Assembly (NCBI GenBank): GCA_963662965.1
Contig: OY759970.1
Coordinates: forward strand, 3,720,001 to 3,784,000
DNA: 64,000 nucleotides
DNA from: DTWD01 sp963662965
GTDB lineage: Bacteria > Acidobacteriota > Vicinamibacteria > Vicinamibacterales > UBA8438
Direction of reading: 5' to 3'
The position numbers were made by a program, and so were the translations under genes. Positions 61,855 through 64,000 of the stretch are shown here, piece after piece. Below the pieces are notes generated by a model. The model was given only the letters and a program-made list of their open reading frames with translations. It was not told where the DNA came from and ran no database searches. Position 1 is the first letter of the stretch; every line of letters begins with the position of its first letter.

Positions 61855-61887
61855 ACGGGATTTGCCCGCTCTCGTGTGACGACCGAG

Positions 61888-61973
61888 CCCACTTCTCTTA
61901 GTGGGCGGGTCCTGTCGTGAGGACCGCTCCCGGCGTTGATTGTCGCGGGGTTCGAGACCCCGCCGCCGGACCA
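61888..61973 (+). ncRNA. Three-hairpin structured element ending in a tRNA-like T arm and ACCA
   Basis: Hairpin one is CCCAC/GTGGG (61888-61905). Hairpin two is GGTCCT-gtcgtg-AGGACC (61908-61925). The third is CCGGCG (61930-61935) pairing with CGCCGG (61964-61969), enclosing a 6-bp stem GCGGGG/CCCCGC with loop TTCGAGA, which matches a tRNA T loop; ACCA follows at 61970-61973. There is no room for a normal D arm, so it is not an ordinary tRNA. It could be a tRNA-like RNA, a degenerate tRNA or an integration-site remnant. Confidence 0.4.
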
Positions 61974-62049
61974 CGGATTGGTCCGTCGCTCCCGAAGCAG
62001 TTCGACGCCACCCACCTACGGCATAGGAAGGGGTTTTAAGCTGGCTTCG

Positions 62050-63326
62050 ATGGCCGATCGTGGTTCTTCACTCGCGTATCCCGAGAACGTCTGCTTCTCC
62101 TGCACGGAGTGCGGCGACTGCTGCCGGTCGTGGAACGTGCCGCTCGGCTCAGGCGAGCTCGAGCGATTGTCCACTCTCGACTGGACAGACCGAGCGTCCG
62201 ATCTCGTGGGCGTGTCACCGACCTCCGATGCCGGATTGGGTGTCGATGCGCCGGCGCCGCGGCTGGCGCGTCGTTCCGATGGCGCTTGCGTCTACCTCGG
62301 CGCCGAGAATCAGTGACGCCTCCACGAGCACTTCGGAAAAGAGGCGAAGCCGTTGATGTGTCGGCTGTATCCGTTCAGCTTCTACCCGATGAGCGCGCAG
62401 ACTGCGGTCGACGTCTCCTTCTAATGCCGATCGGTGAGTCGGGGCGACGGCGTGCTGATCGGGCGGACTATCGCACGGTGGGGTTCGCTCATCGAGTCGC
62501 GGGCAGCGCCCGACGCGCGCCGCCACCAGCTGCGCTCCGGCGTGCCGATCGACGGCGCCCTGATGTGAGAGTTCGAGCACCACCTGTTGAGCTTACTGAA
62601 ACACGGCACACTGAGTCCGGTCGATCGCGTCCGATGTGTGCTGCAGTTCATACGCCTGGCGACGACGGGTGACCCCCACCTCCCGGGTGCTGCGGGAGGC
62701 AATGGCCACCGGGATTCCGGGGCAGGTCAGCGCGTCGTCCATCGACTCCACGATGGACAAGACGCAACGAGCGGTCTTCTATTCAGTGGCTGCATCTTGC
62801 TCTGAATCCGTCCGCCTCTGACGCTGGCGCAGACGCGGCCGCCGGCGGTGACGTCGACCCGGAAACCCAGGCCTCGCGTGAGCGGGCCGGCCGACGCTAC
62901 CGTGACCAGTCCGGCCGACCGCATGTGAACGACGCTGAGCTCAACGTCGACTTCCGTGCCATCGCCCGCATCGGCACCAACATCTTCGTGACGGGGGAGT
63001 GCCGGCCGCTGCGTGATTTTGTCGCGGCCAAGATCGTTGGACAGAAGTTCCTTGTGGCGGGCGCGCGGGAGCTCCCGCTGGTCGAAGCGGTGCCGAAGTT
63101 TCTCTTGTGTGTGTCGATGATCCTCTGGACCTCGAAGGCGCTGGCCGCCGGGCGCGGTCTGTCGTCGGTCGAAGACGAGGATGTTCGGCAGGCGATTCGG
63201 CACATCGACCGGACGCTTGGTCAGATCCCGACGTCGGCGCTGCCCGAGCAGCTGCAGAAGGTGTACGACTGGGTGATGCTCGAGACCGACTTGGTCGAGG
63301 CGGCGATCGCGGACTTCTTGACGTAA
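62050..63326 (+). pseudogene. YkgJ-type zinc/iron-binding Cys-cluster protein, three nonsense codons and frameshifts
   Basis: ATG 62050 reads CFSCTECGDCCRSWNVPLG, the CxxCxxCC cluster that opens this family. In the same frame stop codons occur at 62314-62316 (TGA, where Cys is expected before RLHEHFGKEA), 62422-62424 (TAA) and 62566-62568 (TGA), with coherent coding between them (AKPLMCRLYPFSFYPMSAQT, EFEHHLLSLLKHGTLSPVDR). Near 62690 and again near 62800 the frame shifts (LREAMATGIPGQVSASSIDS, then AELNVDFRAIARIGTNIFVT) and ends EAAIADFLT at TAA 63326. The original protein would be about 425 residues. The damage is too extensive for a working gene. Confidence 0.75.
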
Positions 63327-63379
63327 CGGAATCCGGAAACTGCGAAGTCTGCGCCCCGAGCCAACAGCGGCGGCTCGCG

Positions 63380-64000
63380 CTAGCGACCGACGTTTACCAA
63401 CGCCTCGGCCGCCGTATACCGCGGCCGGATGTCGATCGGAATGGCGCTGAGCCGGGCGAGGATGCGCTGCACCTCGGGTCGAACCACGCCGAGCGTGTCG
63501 AGGACCCGCTGAGCCTCCGCGTAGTTACCCTCCGCCTGGATGGTCATGAGTCGGCGGGTGAGTCCCTCGACGGCGTCCCGCATGCGGCCGTGGTCGACCG
63601 CGAACGTGCCATCGTCGGCGACGGTGACCGCACCGGCGTCGAGGAAGGTGTTCAGCTGGATCGCCACGCCTCGCCCGTGGGCCTCATTGAGGCCGAAGCG
63701 AATGGAGCGAAACGTCGACGCGAGGAAGGTCGTGTAGATCGAGCGCTCGAGCGATCGGTCGACGACCCCGGTGTCGATCAGGCGGTGGAGCGCCCACAGC
63801 CCTGAGATGTCGGCTTTCGCCTCCTCGATCGTGCTGTAGGTCTCCAGCAGCTCCTGCCGCACGGTCGTCGGTCGATCGTTCACCCGAATCGAGTGCGGCC
63901 CGAGCCCGTGCATCAGTTCGTGCATCAGAATATGGCTGAAGAACGCGTCGAACGACACGTCCGACCGTTCGCTCGACGGGAGGGCGACGGCCGTGATCGG
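63380..64000 (-). CDS. Zinc peptidase-like protein of the M49 (dipeptidyl-peptidase III) type, partial
   Basis: The gene enters from the right edge of the window; 206 C-terminal residues are visible. They contain FFSHILMHELMHGLGPHSI (a HExxH-like H-E-L-M-H with an added G-L-G-P-H) and STIEEAKADISGLWALHRLI (EExKAD), matching the split zinc motif and second ligand region of the M49 family, where the motif is HELLGH and EECRAD. The zinc site appears complete but the substrate-binding N-terminal part is outside the window. Possible relatives in Acidobacteriota are annotated as zinc hydrolases. The end is AEALVNVGR followed by TAG (63380-63382 on the plus strand). Confidence 0.65.
   Translation of the reverse strand, partial: PITAVALPSSERSDVSFDAFFSHILMHELMHGLGPHSIRVNDRPTTVRQELLETYSTIEEAKADISGLWALHRLIDTGVVDRSLERSIYTTFLASTFRSIRFGLNEAHGRGVAIQLNTFLDAGAVTVADDGTFAVDHGRMRDAVEGLTRRLMTIQAEGNYAEAQRVLDTLGVVRPEVQRILARLSAIPIDIRPRYTAAEALVNVGR

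Noticed and set aside
61888..61973. tmRNA or complete tRNA
   Set aside because: No 5' acceptor partner is found at a proper distance, there are no D and anticodon arms, and the upstream sequence appears to be coding.
1..64000. TAG reassigned as a sense codon to explain in-frame TAGs
   Set aside because: TAG is the normal stop of many intact genes here (for example at 1172, 9648, 28536, 42473), and TAA and TGA also interrupt frames, so reassignment does not explain the pattern.
1..64000. CRISPR arrays or toxin-antitoxin cassettes
   Set aside because: No regularly spaced direct repeats and no recognisable toxin or antitoxin pairs were seen on either strand.

Overview
The window is about 64 kb of GC-rich bacterial DNA with the gene habits of Acidobacteriota, probably a Vicinamibacteria-like lineage (inference from content; no rRNA gene is present to confirm it). 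The signs are PadR-linked macrolide-exporter-type permeases of the acidobacterial orphan class (ADOP), several exported PQQ quinoproteins, DUF6152, DUF6644 and DUF3500 proteins, exported creatininase and dihydropyrimidinase-like enzymes, and a fused 2-oxoacid:ferredoxin oxidoreductase. The only tRNA gene seen is tRNA-His.

Layout. 0-3.6 kb: small secreted proteins, an exported creatininase, and a divergent exported kinase-fold protein. 3.6-9.7 kb: a quinoprotein dehydrogenase, an ExbD/ExbB-like pair, a nucleotide pyrophosphatase lipoprotein, tRNA-His and a broken GAF-SpoIIE phosphatase. 9.7-14.9 kb: unknown proteins, DUF3500, a lone lasso-peptide B2-like protease, a SanA/ElyC-type protein, hemerythrin, an ABC ATPase and a cupin. 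15-24.7 kb: a graveyard of damaged genes (ADOP, YcaQ-type, an unknown gene, amidase, a PadR partner, another ADOP, DinB) among intact PadR regulators, a dihydropyrimidinase-like enzyme and a cyclase lipoprotein. 24.7-33.6 kb: a block of exported oxidoreductases (two intact quinoproteins, one truncated, one cytochrome c/beta-propeller protein) and a TetR-oxidoreductase unit with visible operators. 33.7-38.8 kb: broken ADOP and sigma genes, MGMT, DinB, and a broken HD-GYP-like gene. 38.9-48.1 kb: a nucleoside transporter, mtnA, tsaD, a dicarboxylate/amino-acid symporter, an HD protein and a four-gene ABC exporter. 48.2-49.4 kb: a dead IS110-type element. 49.7-54.7 kb: an anchored protein, GGCT, PilZ-like, 3-hydroxyacyl-CoA dehydrogenase, folE and a YpdA-like reductase. 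54.9-61.1 kb: a likely five-gene operon korA-korB-AAA-vWA-LON. 61.5-64 kb: two damaged genes, a tRNA-like structured element, and the start of a zinc peptidase-like gene running off the window.

The most striking property is decay. About eighteen genes carry frameshifts, in-frame stop codons, internal deletions or truncations, while housekeeping genes (mtnA, tsaD, folE, kor, the AAA/vWA pair) are intact. In two places an ADOP gene and an opposing gene have both lost their 3' ends and are joined tail to tail. Some single-base frameshifts could be assembly errors, but in-frame nonsense codons and truncation junctions are hard to explain that way, so I read this as real genome erosion with some possible indel noise on top.

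A dispersed hairpin repeat family and a separate 166-bp element with near-perfect terminal inverted repeats sit directly against stop codons. No CRISPR array, prophage or defence island was seen.
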